A program made the position numbers and the translations under genes. Below are positions 8,685 through 17,374 of a stretch of DNA of 64,000 bases, piece by piece. Under the pieces are notes generated by a model. The model did no database searches and had not been told where the DNA came from. It saw only the letters and a list, made by a program, of their open reading frames with translations. The stretch lies in the NCBI RefSeq assembly GCF_001544875.2, contig NZ_FCOA02000007.1, forward strand, positions 62,001 through 126,000, read 5' to 3'. Position 1 is the stretch's first letter; every line of letters begins with the position of its first letter. This DNA is from Caballeronia hypogeia (GTDB lineage Bacteria > Pseudomonadota > Gammaproteobacteria > Burkholderiales > Burkholderiaceae).

Positions 8685-9203
8685 CGCGAGCTCGAATGCC
8701 CGCCAGCTTGGCACAGCCAATTGGGGATTGTGCGGGTCGCTAAGCTCTGCGAGGCGGGGATAGTCCTAAGGGCGTTCCCCCGAGGGCAAGCAAGCGCGCA
8801 GCACCGCAGCCGCGAAGGCGTGAGGGATTGAGACCGGATGGCCGTGACGGCAAAGGCGGCACAGGGCGCAGCCCGAATGCCCCGCGAGGCAAAGCCACCG
8901 GCACGCTATGCCTTCCCGCAGTCACGGACTCAACAACTCAACACATATCGAAGCAGCTTCGCACAGTTCACGCCCCAGCGACGTTGCCGCCATTCGCACT
9001 GCGCCCCGCGGTAGGAGGGACGCCGCGGCCGTCAGGCTGCTGGCGCTCCCCGCCACTTTACCTCTACCGCAGCAGTGGGCTCCGAGCAGCCTTCGAGAAG
9101 CTCTTCTTTTCCGCTACACGAAAACATGAGAAAATGGGTCTATTCCATTTCAAATAAAAATAAATCCATTGAAAAACAGATGTTTAACAGAATGTTGGAC
9201 GAA
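8685..9203. other. Non-coding stretch between DUF4917 gene and ietA
   Basis: No convincing gene on either strand. It contains repeat copy 2 (8744-8808) and a GC-rich run, then becomes AT-rich from about 9130 to 9200 just before ietA, where the ietA promoter is likely. Confidence 0.5.
8744..8808 (+). repeat. Imperfect direct repeat, copy 2, right of the DUF4917 gene
   Basis: Starts GCTCTGCGAGGCGGGGATAG and matches 7471-7536 with scattered substitutions and one indel. Confidence 0.5.
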
Positions 9204-10358
9204 ATGAACGACGTTCAATTAGATTTAGCCCAGCTGATCCGGCTTGCGCTCGCGGAGCAAACGGAGGATGTGCGCCTGTTCGTGGCCCGCCTGGTGCGCA
9301 AATATCGCAATACCGATCCGGAGCTGGCTGAACAGATGGACCTATATCTGCGCGCGAAGGCACCTCGCGCGAGCGCCCCCCTGCGCAAGGTCGCGCCACC
9401 GCCCCTATCGGCGCAGCCGCTGCCTGTCGATGACGAATCGAGGCTATCGCTCTTAAAAGTTTTCAGGGACGAGCCCAATCGGGAACCACCGTTGCTGGCG
9501 ACGGACTTGGAAGAAACCTTGAGTCAGCTAATCCAGGAACGCCACCAGACGAAGCGCCTTGCATCGATGGGCCTGAATCCCACCCGATCCGCCATCTTTG
9601 TCGGCCCCCCCGGCGTCGGTAAGACGCTTACCGCACGCTGGTTGGCGTCTCAGCTGGGCATGCCTCTGTACGTGCTAGACCTGACCGCCGTCATGAGCAG
9701 TCTGCTCGGGCGAAGCGGAAGCAATCTGCGGGCTGCACTTGACTTCGCCAAACGCAGCTCCTGCGTGCTGCTGCTCGACGAAATCGACGCTATCGCGAAG
9801 CGGCGAAGCGACGATACCGACATCGGCGAGTTGAAGCGCTTGGTCACTGTCATCCTTCAGGAGGTCGACGAATGGCCCGCCACAGGGCTGCTGCTGGCAG
9901 CAACCAATCACGCGGAATTGATCGACCCCGCGCTCTGGCGGCGTTTCGACCTGGTGGTCAACTTTAAGGCGCCGGGAATACCAGCTGTCAAGCAAGCTAT
10001 CAAGCGCTTTCTGGGACCGGACTTTGCCCTGTTCGGTCGCTGGATCGACATTTTGACCTTCGCCTTCCACGGCGAGTCGTTCAGTGACATCGAGCGGGAT
10101 CTCCAGCGCTTCCGACGAGCCGTCGCGTTAGGCACGGCCTCGGACGCCGACTTGATCGAAGAGTTCGTCAAATCGCGCGCGCTTGTCCTAGATCGTCAAG
10201 GCCGCATCGATCTCGCAGTGCTGCTGGCCAAGCAGACCCGATTGTCGCAACACGCAATCTCTGAGATCACCGGTGTGAGCCGCGACACCATCCGCAAGTA
10301 CACCAGCGAGCAACCGGCTGCTGCCAAGAAGACCCAAAAAGGAAAGCCTGACGCATGA
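9204..10358 (+). CDS. ietA: IetA, AAA+ ATPase of the IetAS anti-phage system
   Basis: 384 residues from the start used here. An N-terminal helical region and Pro-rich linker precede a AAA+ core: Walker A 'GPPGVGKT' (134-141), Walker B 'LLLDEID' (189-195), sensor 1 'AATNH' (232-236) and an arginine-finger region 'WRRFD' (245-249). The C-terminus carries a helix-turn-helix-like stretch ('LSQHAISEITGVSRDTIRKY'). It overlaps the subtilase gene by ATGA, the defining IetAS pair known as an anti-phage system. In-frame ATGs at 9126, 9180 and 9192 are alternative starts; 9204 was preferred because TTGGACGA precedes it and homology appears to begin there. The mechanism of IetAS is not known to me in detail. 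Confidence 0.88.
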   Translation: MNDVQLDLAQLIRLALAEQTEDVRLFVARLVRKYRNTDPELAEQMDLYLRAKAPRASAPLRKVAPPPLSAQPLPVDDESRLSLLKVFRDEPNREPPLLATDLEETLSQLIQERHQTKRLASMGLNPTRSAIFVGPPGVGKTLTARWLASQLGMPLYVLDLTAVMSSLLGRSGSNLRAALDFAKRSSCVLLLDEIDAIAKRRSDDTDIGELKRLVTVILQEVDEWPATGLLLAATNHAELIDPALWRRFDLVVNFKAPGIPAVKQAIKRFLGPDFALFGRWIDILTFAFHGESFSDIERDLQRFRRAVALGTASDADLIEEFVKSRALVLDRQGRIDLAVLLAKQTRLSQHAISEITGVSRDTIRKYTSEQPAAAKKTQKGKPDA

Positions 10359-12574
10359 GCCAAACCAATTTTCTGATCGGGCGCGGCGAATTGCTGACCC
10401 ACGACATCAAAGGGCCGAAGCGCATGCCAGGCAAGGTCGAGGTGTACACTCTCGCGCAAGCCACGCAGCGGTTGACCCCGCAGTTTTCGGCAACTGCTAC
10501 CGTACTGGATGCGTTGCCGACGCACGCCTGCCCCGGCGACTTCGGCGTGGCCCGGCTCACGATGAATCCCAGCTATATCGCCAGGTCGTTCTTCCCAGTG
10601 GCGATGCTTCGCACGGTCGGCCTTGAGTCGGTCGGCAGCCGTACCGTGAAGGTGACGCCTGGAGGCTGGACCAAGAAGGGGGCCCCACAAGAATCCTCGA
10701 CGACAGAATTGTTCGTTGCCGGCAAGCGCCAAGCATTTCGGCACCTGAACGAATGGACTCGGCAAATCGAGGAAGGGTCCGATGAAGCGCTGGACCTCGC
10801 GCATATTGAGCAGTTCTCCGCATTCACGCCCCAGGAACGCATTGCCGACTACGGCAGCGTCAAGGATCGTTTCTTCGAAGTAGGTATTCACCTGCTGCCA
10901 GAGGAAAGCCGGCTGTTCGTACAGCAGGCCTTCGTGAAGTACGCCAAGGAGGTAAGCATCAAGGTTCATAGCGACCTTGGCTTCACGGCAGGCAACCTCT
11001 GGTTCGTGCCAGTCGAAGGCAAGCACAACCACATCGAACGGCTTGCCGAATTCGTGTTCGTGCGCGTCATCCGTCCGGTGCCCAAGCTGCGCGGCATGCG
11101 ACCCGTGCACCGCACGGGCGAGGTGTCGGTCGGCTGCAGCCTGCCGACCGAGCAGCCATTGTCGTCGGAGCCCAAGGTCGCGATCCTCGATGGCGGCTTG
11201 CCCAAGCAACACGCACTCGGTCCGTGGCTACGCTCCTACCGTGTCCTGGACGAAGACGCGCAAGACGATCCGGCGGGCCTGGAGCACGGCCTGGCCGTCA
11301 GCTCCGCATTCTTATTCGGCCCCATCCAGCCGACTGGGACGGCGGCCCGCCCCTTTGCCTACGTCGATCACTTGCGCGTTCTGGATAAGGATGCTAAGAC
11401 GGAAGACCCGCTGGAGTTGTACCGGACCTTGGGATTCGTCGAGCAGGTACTGCTCTCCCGGCAGTACCAGTTCATCAACCTCAGTCTCGGCCCGGACCTG
11501 CCGATCGAGGATACCGACGTACACGCCTGGACGTCGGTCATCGACGACCTGCTGAGTGACGGCGACACTTTGATGACCGTGGCCATCGGCAATAACGGCC
11601 AATTGGACCGCCCATCCGGAAACGCCCGCGTGCAGGTACCTTCGGACTGCGTCAATGCGCTGGCCGTCGGCGCCGCCAACAACACCGAAGCAAACTGGGC
11701 GCGCGCACCGTATAGTGCGTTCGGCCCCGGCCGCAGCCCGGGTGTCGTCAAACCGGACTTGATGGCGTTCGGTGGCAATGCAGGCAATTATTTCCATGTA
11801 CTTTCGCCAGGCAAGAAGGCTGCGCTCTCACCGCAACTGGGCACTAGCTTCGCCTCACCTTACTTGCTGCGCAGCGCAGTCGGCATTCGCGCCATCCTTG
11901 GGGCGGAGTTGTCACCGCTTGCGATCAAGGCACTGCTGGTCCACGCTGCCGACGCAGCGATGCACGACAAGCTCGAGGTGGGTTGGGGCAAGGTACCCGA
12001 GGATTTGATGAGCATCATCACCTGCCCGGAAGGCGTAGCGCGCGTCGTCTATCAGGGCGAGTTGAAGCCAGGCAAATATCTGCGCGCCTCGCTGCCGTTG
12101 CCTGTCGGTGGCCTGAAGGGCAGCATCCGTCTCAAGGCCACCTTCTGCTACGCTTCCTCGACCGATCCACAAGACGCCGCCGCGTACACGCGTGCGGGAC
12201 TGGAGGTCGTCTTCCGGCCCAGCGACGAGAAGATCAAGGACGGCAAGGCCAACGCCGATACCAAGAGCTTCTTCGACATGAAGAAATACGCGACCGAGGA
12301 AGAGCGACGCTCCGATATGGGCAAATGGGAAACGGTGTTGCACAGCGCGAAGAATATGCGTGGCAGCACCCTCAAGAATCCGGTCTTCGATATCCACTAC
12401 AACGCGCGTGAAGCCGGCCACAGCACAACCGGCGCAGAGAAGATCCGCTACGCGCTGATCATCACCGTCGAAGCACCCAAGCACGCCGATCTCTACAACG
12501 AGATCCTGCGGGCCTATGCGAACACACTGGTACCGATCCAGCCGCAGGTGTCGCTGCCGATCCGGATTCGGTGA
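10355..12574 (+). CDS. ietS: IetS, subtilisin-like (S8) protease of the IetAS anti-phage system
   Basis: A 739-residue S8-family peptidase with no signal peptide, so cytoplasmic. The triad is visible: Asp279 in 'VAILDGGLP', His311 in 'GLEHGLAVSS' and Ser498 in 'GTSFASPYL', with the oxyanion Asn in 'AIGNNGQ' (about 413). A 270-residue N-terminal extension and a C-terminal domain beyond residue 520 flank the protease core. Translational coupling to ietA (ATGA) indicates 1:1 expression. Catalytic residues and length look intact, so the system is probably functional. Confidence 0.9.
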   Translation: MSQTNFLIGRGELLTHDIKGPKRMPGKVEVYTLAQATQRLTPQFSATATVLDALPTHACPGDFGVARLTMNPSYIARSFFPVAMLRTVGLESVGSRTVKVTPGGWTKKGAPQESSTTELFVAGKRQAFRHLNEWTRQIEEGSDEALDLAHIEQFSAFTPQERIADYGSVKDRFFEVGIHLLPEESRLFVQQAFVKYAKEVSIKVHSDLGFTAGNLWFVPVEGKHNHIERLAEFVFVRVIRPVPKLRGMRPVHRTGEVSVGCSLPTEQPLSSEPKVAILDGGLPKQHALGPWLRSYRVLDEDAQDDPAGLEHGLAVSSAFLFGPIQPTGTAARPFAYVDHLRVLDKDAKTEDPLELYRTLGFVEQVLLSRQYQFINLSLGPDLPIEDTDVHAWTSVIDDLLSDGDTLMTVAIGNNGQLDRPSGNARVQVPSDCVNALAVGAANNTEANWARAPYSAFGPGRSPGVVKPDLMAFGGNAGNYFHVLSPGKKAALSPQLGTSFASPYLLRSAVGIRAILGAELSPLAIKALLVHAADAAMHDKLEVGWGKVPEDLMSIITCPEGVARVVYQGELKPGKYLRASLPLPVGGLKGSIRLKATFCYASSTDPQDAAAYTRAGLEVVFRPSDEKIKDGKANADTKSFFDMKKYATEEERRSDMGKWETVLHSAKNMRGSTLKNPVFDIHYNAREAGHSTTGAEKIRYALIITVEAPKHADLYNEILRAYANTLVPIQPQVSLPIRIR

Positions 12575-12615
12575 AATATGCGCCGACCTGCCGAACGAGA
12601 TACTGGAGACGACGG

Positions 12616-13407
12616 ATGCCGGTAGCACTTAAACGCAAAAAGAAAGACGGTGCGCTCTATCAGCGGCCGCCTAAAATTGAAGCCTCGATCGAAGTGCTTG
12701 AGCCAATTGAGGCCAATGCTCGACTTTCGCGATTTGACGGCGTCGCAAAGAAGCACTCGGAGTACGTGCCAACAGAAGTGCTGGTTCACTTTCTGAGGGG
12801 CGCTTGGGCCAAGGGTGAACGCGGGGAGTTCGAGAAGATTTTTCGTATCCTTCTGAAGCGAGTTGACCAGTCACTGCGTTCGGCGATCTGGAACTCTCGT
12901 ATCGGCAGTGCGACCGATATCCGCGACGAGATTGTTAGCCGCTTTGTTGTGTTGATCACGAAAGATTGCGCTTCACAAGCTGGCCTGCTGGACTTCTACG
13001 AAATCCACTTCGATCAAGCAATGGTTGCGCTGCGAACGTCCGTGTTGCGCAAGTTCAAGGCGATCGCCGGCGACATGATTACCGTCCCCCTGGGATCCCA
13101 GGAGCACGACGGTCGCGAGGTCTCGCCCGAAGTCGAAGTCGCCTTGGAGGCGTTCTTGGGTGGTGATCCACAAAAAATTGACGATCCCACTTTCCGGTTG
13201 GTGCTTTTCTCTGCGATTGACCGTCTACCAGAGGATCAAAAACGGGTTATAGGCCTCTTGTTGCAGGGAGTTCCAATTGATGCCAAAGATCAAGATGTCA
13301 TGACAATCGCACGCATTCTGCAGTGCGACGAACGGACGGTTCGCAACCGTCGTGATCGCGCCTACAAAGCTCTCAAGGCCGTTCTTGAAAAGGAAGCTGA
13401 ACTATGA
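12616..13407 (+). CDS. Sigma-factor-like regulator with region-4 HTH
   Basis: 263 residues. The C-terminal half has the sigma region-4 pattern: 'AIDRLPEDQKRVIGLLLQGVPIDAKDQDVMTIARILQCDERTVRNRRDRAYKALKAVL', that is a helix, then an HTH whose recognition helix is 'DERTVRNRRDRAYKAL'. The middle contains 'FDQAMVALRTSVLRKFKAIAG', reminiscent of region 2 but weak. The start at 12616 has GGAG seven bases upstream, and a GTG at 12571 in the same frame is less likely. It begins 42 bp after ietS and overlaps the next gene by ATGA. It may control the island or serve the damaged helicase gene downstream. Confidence 0.7.
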   Translation: MPVALKRKKKDGALYQRPPKIEASIEVLEPIEANARLSRFDGVAKKHSEYVPTEVLVHFLRGAWAKGERGEFEKIFRILLKRVDQSLRSAIWNSRIGSATDIRDEIVSRFVVLITKDCASQAGLLDFYEIHFDQAMVALRTSVLRKFKAIAGDMITVPLGSQEHDGREVSPEVEVALEAFLGGDPQKIDDPTFRLVLFSAIDRLPEDQKRVIGLLLQGVPIDAKDQDVMTIARILQCDERTVRNRRDRAYKALKAVLEKEAEL

Positions 13408-13997
13408 GCGCCGAACATTCCAGACTCGATGAAGAAGAAGTTCTCCTTGCGTTCTCCGTTGAGCACAAGCATGACCAAGCAACGCTGGAGCGCTACCTGA
13501 GCCAGTACCCGGAACATGCGCACGCCCTCGTGGACTGCTCGATTGAACTGATGATGGATTTCTCCCTTGCCGGCGAAAATGCGCAGGTTTCGTCTGATGA
13601 GTCCGTGGAGAAGGCTTGGCAACAGTTTCAAGCAGCGATGGAGTCGATACAGGGCACTGCTGGTGCCAACCCTTTTGCGCAATTGACCCCTACAGCGTTC
13701 AAGACGGTGGCCAAGAGGCTGGATATCAGCAACCTGTTCTTAATCCGCGTGCGCGAACGAGCGATTGACGCCGCCACCATTCCATGGCGCTTTGTTCAGC
13801 GGCTCGCCACCGAACTTGGTGCGGCCGCTGATGCGGTGTCGGCCTATCTGCGCAGCCCGCCCGCAATGGTGTCCAACCAGAGCTTTAGATCGAACGTGAA
13901 ACCCGAGGTGGCCGCTCAGATATCGTTCGAACAGGCAATCGACACCTCCCAACTAACGCCAGCCCAGAGGGAGGCTTTGCGGGCATTGCGAGACTAG
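13404..13997 (+). CDS. Hypothetical partner of the sigma-like protein
   Basis: 197 residues, no family recognised. It starts in an ATGA overlap with the sigma-like gene and ends 3 bp before the remnant of the ImmA/IrrE-helicase gene, so the three form a module. It is acidic at the N-terminus ('DEEEVLLAF', 'YLSQYPEHAHALVDCSIELMMDF'), has 'AKRLDISNLFLIRVRERAID' in the middle (possible HTH-like or helical binding region) and no membrane segment. Position after a sigma-like protein suggests an anti-sigma or chaperone role, which is speculation. Confidence 0.7.
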   Translation: MSAEHSRLDEEEVLLAFSVEHKHDQATLERYLSQYPEHAHALVDCSIELMMDFSLAGENAQVSSDESVEKAWQQFQAAMESIQGTAGANPFAQLTPTAFKTVAKRLDISNLFLIRVRERAIDAATIPWRFVQRLATELGAAADAVSAYLRSPPAMVSNQSFRSNVKPEVAAQISFEQAIDTSQLTPAQREALRALRD

Positions 13998-14000
13998 CCA

Positions 14001-14443
14001 TGCACGCGACTGAAGCTGCACGGCGAGAGGCGGAACGCATCCGCCAAGCCGCGGTCGCGGAAGGGGCGCGCCCTTGCAAGTTGTCCAGCAGCAGCTTCTG
14101 GATGCACTGCTCTTGCCGGCCGAGCCTCCCGTCCTCGCGGAGCCTACCGCAGCAGTTACCGTATTGACCCCCGACCCTACCCAAATTGCAGCGGCCAACC
14201 ATCGCGGCACGGCATTCCAGTTGCAGGCAGGTCCCGGCACGGGTAAGACCGAACACTGGGGCAGCGCATCGAGAGCCTTCTGGCCCAAGGCGCGGACCCG
14301 ATGTCCATTCTTGTTCTCCCCTTCTCCAACAAGGCAGCAAACGAGTTAAGCGAGCGGCTTGCCGCACGGAAAGCGCGAGCTATCGCGGCGATGGGGTGCA
14401 GGAGTTCATTAGGCGCGTCCGCGCGGGTGACTTTCCTGTGTAG
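14001..14443 (+). pseudogene. Remnant of an ImmA/IrrE-UvrD-type helicase gene
   Basis: The reading starts normally ('MHATEAARREAERIRQAAVAEGARP', the expected N-terminus of ImmA/IrrE-helicase fusions) but jumps at about 14075 to the linker and helicase start ('QQQLLDALLLPAEPPV...TPDPTQIAAANHRGTAFQLQAGPGTGKT', a Walker A motif). The metalloprotease domain is therefore deleted. Right after GKT the frame shifts; the following motif ('RIESLLAQGADPMSILVLPFSNKAANELSERLA') lies in another frame, and only a short tail ('DGVQEFIRRVRAGDFPV') follows. More than 90% of a normal gene of about 1000 codons is gone. Confidence 0.75.
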
Positions 14444-14622
14444 GAAGAGGCGCGCACTTGCCCGAGGTGTCCCAGCTTCTTCATCTGTGGCGAGCTTCCG
14501 GCCAGCGCGATCACCATAAAAAAAGAATGAACGAGCTTTCCGGTACGGAAATCGGCTGCGATTGATCTAGTGAAGGCCAAGAAAACTGCAATCCCGCAGA
14601 CGGCCGACAGAAGGTCAATCAT

Positions 14623-15552
14623 ATGCAAACGCAAAATCTTGGCGATGACCGCCGTATTCCGCTCGAAGAAGTTGGTGCCGCTATCCGCGAAGGCCGCAGT
14701 CTCCGCGCGGCACACCTCTACCGTATCGTGGTGGCCGATGAAAAGCTCAATCAGCGCAATCTGGACCTGAGCGATCCGGTTCCTACCGGCCGCCAGATCC
14801 TGCAGGCTGCCGAAGTGCGTCCAGTGGCGGACTACAGCATTTACGCGATCCTGCCATCCGGTGAATTCGAAGATCTGCGGCTCGATGAGACCTATGATCT
14901 GCGTGGACGCGGCGCAGAGCGCTTCATCATCTTCCAGACGGATCGCGCTTACAAGTTCACGATCGACGATCGCCAAATGGAATGGGGCAAGCCGTCCATC
15001 AGTGGCAAGATCCTGAAGGCGTTGGCTGGCGTCCCTACCGACACCTATGACGTCTATCTCGAAGTGCGTGGCGGCGGTCACGACGTGCTCATCCGTGATA
15101 CCGACTTGATCGATCTTGGCAAACCGGGCATCGAGCGCTTCATCACGCTGATCCGCGACACGACGGAAGGTCTGGCGGCCCTGCCGGAAGCAGATCAGCG
15201 CTATCTCGACAGCCATGGGTTCGACGTGGAAGTTCTCGGTGACGGCACCCACACGGGTATCGTGCTGAAACAGCTGCAACTGCCACCGGGCAAGTTCAAT
15301 TACCCCGCCGCTGACGTGCTGGTGATCCTGCCGCCGGGGTATCCCGACGTGGCGCCGGACATGTTTTTCTGCGATCCCTGGTTGACGTTGATGTCCGCTG
15401 GCCGTTTCCCCACTTGCGCGGATCAGGCGCACGCCTTTGTGGGCCGCAACTGGCAACGCTGGTCTCGCCACAACAACAGCTGGCGCCCGGGCGTCGATGG
15501 CCTGCACACGATGATCAAGCGCATCGAGCACGCCTTGACGGAGGCCAAGTGA
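14623..15552 (+). CDS. Multi-ubiquitin-like/E2 fusion protein
   Basis: 309 residues: two ubiquitin-like repeats in tandem, about 32-106 ('HLYRIVVADEKLNQRNLDLSDPVPTGRQIL...AERFIIFQ') and 109-178 ('AYKFTIDDRQMEWGKPSISGKIL...IERFITLI'), then an E2-like domain at about 185-309 with 'LPPGYPDVAPDMFF' and the 'WQRWSRHNNSWRPGVDGL' signature of prokaryotic E2 family E. Cys250 ('FFCDPW') and Cys265 ('FPTCAD') are candidates for a thioester residue. GAAGGT at 14606-14611 supports the start. The stop overlaps the JAB-E1 start (TGATG). Established families: multiubiquitin and Prok-E2_E. The Ubl repeats are internal and end without an exposed Gly-Gly, so how they are joined to a target is unclear. Confidence 0.86.
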   Translation: MQTQNLGDDRRIPLEEVGAAIREGRSLRAAHLYRIVVADEKLNQRNLDLSDPVPTGRQILQAAEVRPVADYSIYAILPSGEFEDLRLDETYDLRGRGAERFIIFQTDRAYKFTIDDRQMEWGKPSISGKILKALAGVPTDTYDVYLEVRGGGHDVLIRDTDLIDLGKPGIERFITLIRDTTEGLAALPEADQRYLDSHGFDVEVLGDGTHTGIVLKQLQLPPGKFNYPAADVLVILPPGYPDVAPDMFFCDPWLTLMSAGRFPTCADQAHAFVGRNWQRWSRHNNSWRPGVDGLHTMIKRIEHALTEAK

Positions 15553-16958
15553 TGGCGGCCGCAGCGCTGGACATCATCTTGCTGGAATCTCATGAGGCGA
15601 CGCTGCGCTCGCTGCTTCACAGGGAGAACGGCGCGGAGGCCGCGGCCTATGTGCTGTTCGGCAAGGCCGAAATTGCGGCCGATCCTTGGTCCAATCAGCC
15701 GCGCGTCCGCTTAATCTCTCATGACGTGGTGCCGATTACGTCTGACGAGATGGTCTCGTCCTCCTCAGTGCACGTAACATGGTCAACGCAGGGATTCATG
15801 CGGCTGCTGGGCCAAGCGCAGCACCGCAAACTTGTTCCAGGGCTGGTTCACACACATCCTGGCGCGAACGCGTTCTTCTCCGATCAGGACGATCGCAATG
15901 AAGCTGAGCTGGCACGGACCACCTTTAATAAGGGAACTCAGGGACTTGCCAGCATGGTCTTCGGTCAGCACGATGCCATCGTGGGACGCTTGTGGACCTC
16001 GGCCACAGCGGCCACGCAAGCTTCTTCCATCTCCATTGTCGGAAGCAAGATCAAGATCTGGCGCGCGGAAGCTGAACGCGAAGATACGGAGTTTCTGGCT
16101 CGGCAGGCTGCGCTATTCGGTAAGAGTTTCAATCCTATCGTGCGGGCGCTCCGCGTTGGAGTTATAGGTTGCGGTGGTACAGGCAGTGCAGTGGTTTCGC
16201 TACTGACCCGGCTGGGTGTCGGTCACCTCGCATTGATGGACAACGACACAATCGACACGACCAATCTCAACCGTGTCCACGGATCGCGAGCCACGGACGT
16301 GTCGGCGAAGGTGGCCAAGGTGGACATCCTCGCGCGCGAAATCGAGGCTTGCGGCTTGGGTAACCAGGTGGTTACTCGGCGTGCGTGGGCGGGTGATCCA
16401 GCGCTGCGTGACGTTTTGCGGTCCTGCGATGTGCTTTTCGGCTGTACCGACGACAACCAGGGTCGACTCACCCTGAATCGGCTTGCCCATTACTACGGCA
16501 TTCCGCTGATCGACGTCGGGTTGCGCATGCGGTCGGCGAAAAGCGAGGTGGACTACGACATGACGGGCCGCGTCACGACGATCAGGCCGGGCAACCCTTG
16601 CCTGATGTGCCTTGGTGTCGTCAATGCCCAGCGTGCTGCGGCCGAAGGATTGCAGCGCAACGACCCCGTGGAGTTCGAACGTCGCAAGGCTGAAGCGTAT
16701 GTGGAGGGCGGTGGCGACCCGGCCCCGGCAGTGGTCACGTTCACTACCAGCATTGCTTGTGCTGCAGTGGATGAGCTGATCCAGGGATTGACAGGTTTCC
16801 GCGGCCAGGGCGGCATGAGGCACAACCGCATTCGCCGATTCGACCGTGTGGAGGATCGTTCGATGACGTGCCGACCGGTTCCGACATGCCCTGTTTGTGG
16901 AACCGAGACCACCTGGGGCCGCGGCGACGTGAATCCTTTTCTTGGCGTGATTGAATGA
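15552..16958 (+). CDS. JAB deubiquitinase-like/E1 (ThiF) fusion protein
   Basis: 468 residues. N-terminal JAB/MPN+ domain with the metal motif 'VHTHPGANAFFSDQDD' (His100, His102, Ser110, Asp113). C-terminal E1/ThiF adenylyltransferase from about 200: 'GVIGCGGTGSA' (ATP loop), 'LMDNDTIDTTNLNR', 'SAKVAKVDIL' and 'GCTDDNQGR'; 'NPCLMC' (350-353) supplies possible thioester Cys, and 'CPVCG' near the end may bind zinc with it. The protein should activate the ubiquitin-like partner and may also cleave its conjugates. The real start at 15552 overlaps the previous stop, and the end overlaps the DUF6527 gene by ATGA. Both domains keep their catalytic residues. Confidence 0.9.
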   Translation: MAAAALDIILLESHEATLRSLLHRENGAEAAAYVLFGKAEIAADPWSNQPRVRLISHDVVPITSDEMVSSSSVHVTWSTQGFMRLLGQAQHRKLVPGLVHTHPGANAFFSDQDDRNEAELARTTFNKGTQGLASMVFGQHDAIVGRLWTSATAATQASSISIVGSKIKIWRAEAEREDTEFLARQAALFGKSFNPIVRALRVGVIGCGGTGSAVVSLLTRLGVGHLALMDNDTIDTTNLNRVHGSRATDVSAKVAKVDILAREIEACGLGNQVVTRRAWAGDPALRDVLRSCDVLFGCTDDNQGRLTLNRLAHYYGIPLIDVGLRMRSAKSEVDYDMTGRVTTIRPGNPCLMCLGVVNAQRAAAEGLQRNDPVEFERRKAEAYVEGGGDPAPAVVTFTTSIACAAVDELIQGLTGFRGQGGMRHNRIRRFDRVEDRSMTCRPVPTCPVCGTETTWGRGDVNPFLGVIE

Positions 16959-17299
16959 GTAGGAAACGATCCTTCGCGTTGATACTGCGCCGCGTTGGTA
17001 TCCTGGACTTCGACTTGCTCGTGACACGAGTTGATCGACACCCGGGCAGAACCGAAATTCCTGCCGGCGAGCTGTGGCTGGTGGTGGATGGCCGCGTGAA
17101 GAAATGGGCATGCCTAAGCTGTCCAGGTGGGTGCGGTGTGCCGATATCGCTATCGCTAAATCCAGAGCGTCGTCCGCGCTGGGAGATTGAACATGATTTT
17201 TGGACGCGCCCAACGGTTTCGCCTTCGATCCATCAGCGGGAATCGTGCCGATGTCATTTTTGGATCCGGAAGGGGTTGATCGAGTGGTGCAAGACTTGA
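16955..17299 (+). CDS. DUF6527 protein of the ubiquitin-like operon
   Basis: 114 residues with the DUF6527 pattern: 'GELWLVVDGRVKKWACLSCPGGCGVPISLSL', 'RPRWEIEHDF', 'PSIHQRESCRCHFWIRKGLIEW'. The Cys pairs suggest zinc binding. DUF6527 genes accompany bacterial ubiquitin-like operons, and the family has been proposed to act as a peptidase on the Ubl. Translationally coupled to the JAB-E1 gene. The last gene of this operon; remnants of other elements begin about 75 bp later. Confidence 0.82.
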   Translation: MSRKRSFALILRRVGILDFDLLVTRVDRHPGRTEIPAGELWLVVDGRVKKWACLSCPGGCGVPISLSLNPERRPRWEIEHDFWTRPTVSPSIHQRESCRCHFWIRKGLIEWCKT

Positions 17300-17374
17300 C
17301 GGCTGGCTCGTTCGATGACGCGCGTGGCCGATGTTTAGGTCGCTTGAGCCGCGGTATGGTAATTGGCTGCACCG

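Noticed and set aside
14380..15531. 383-codon minus-strand frame opposite the multi-Ubl-E2 gene
   Set aside because: His/Arg/Asp-biased shadow of the plus-strand gene with no known domain.
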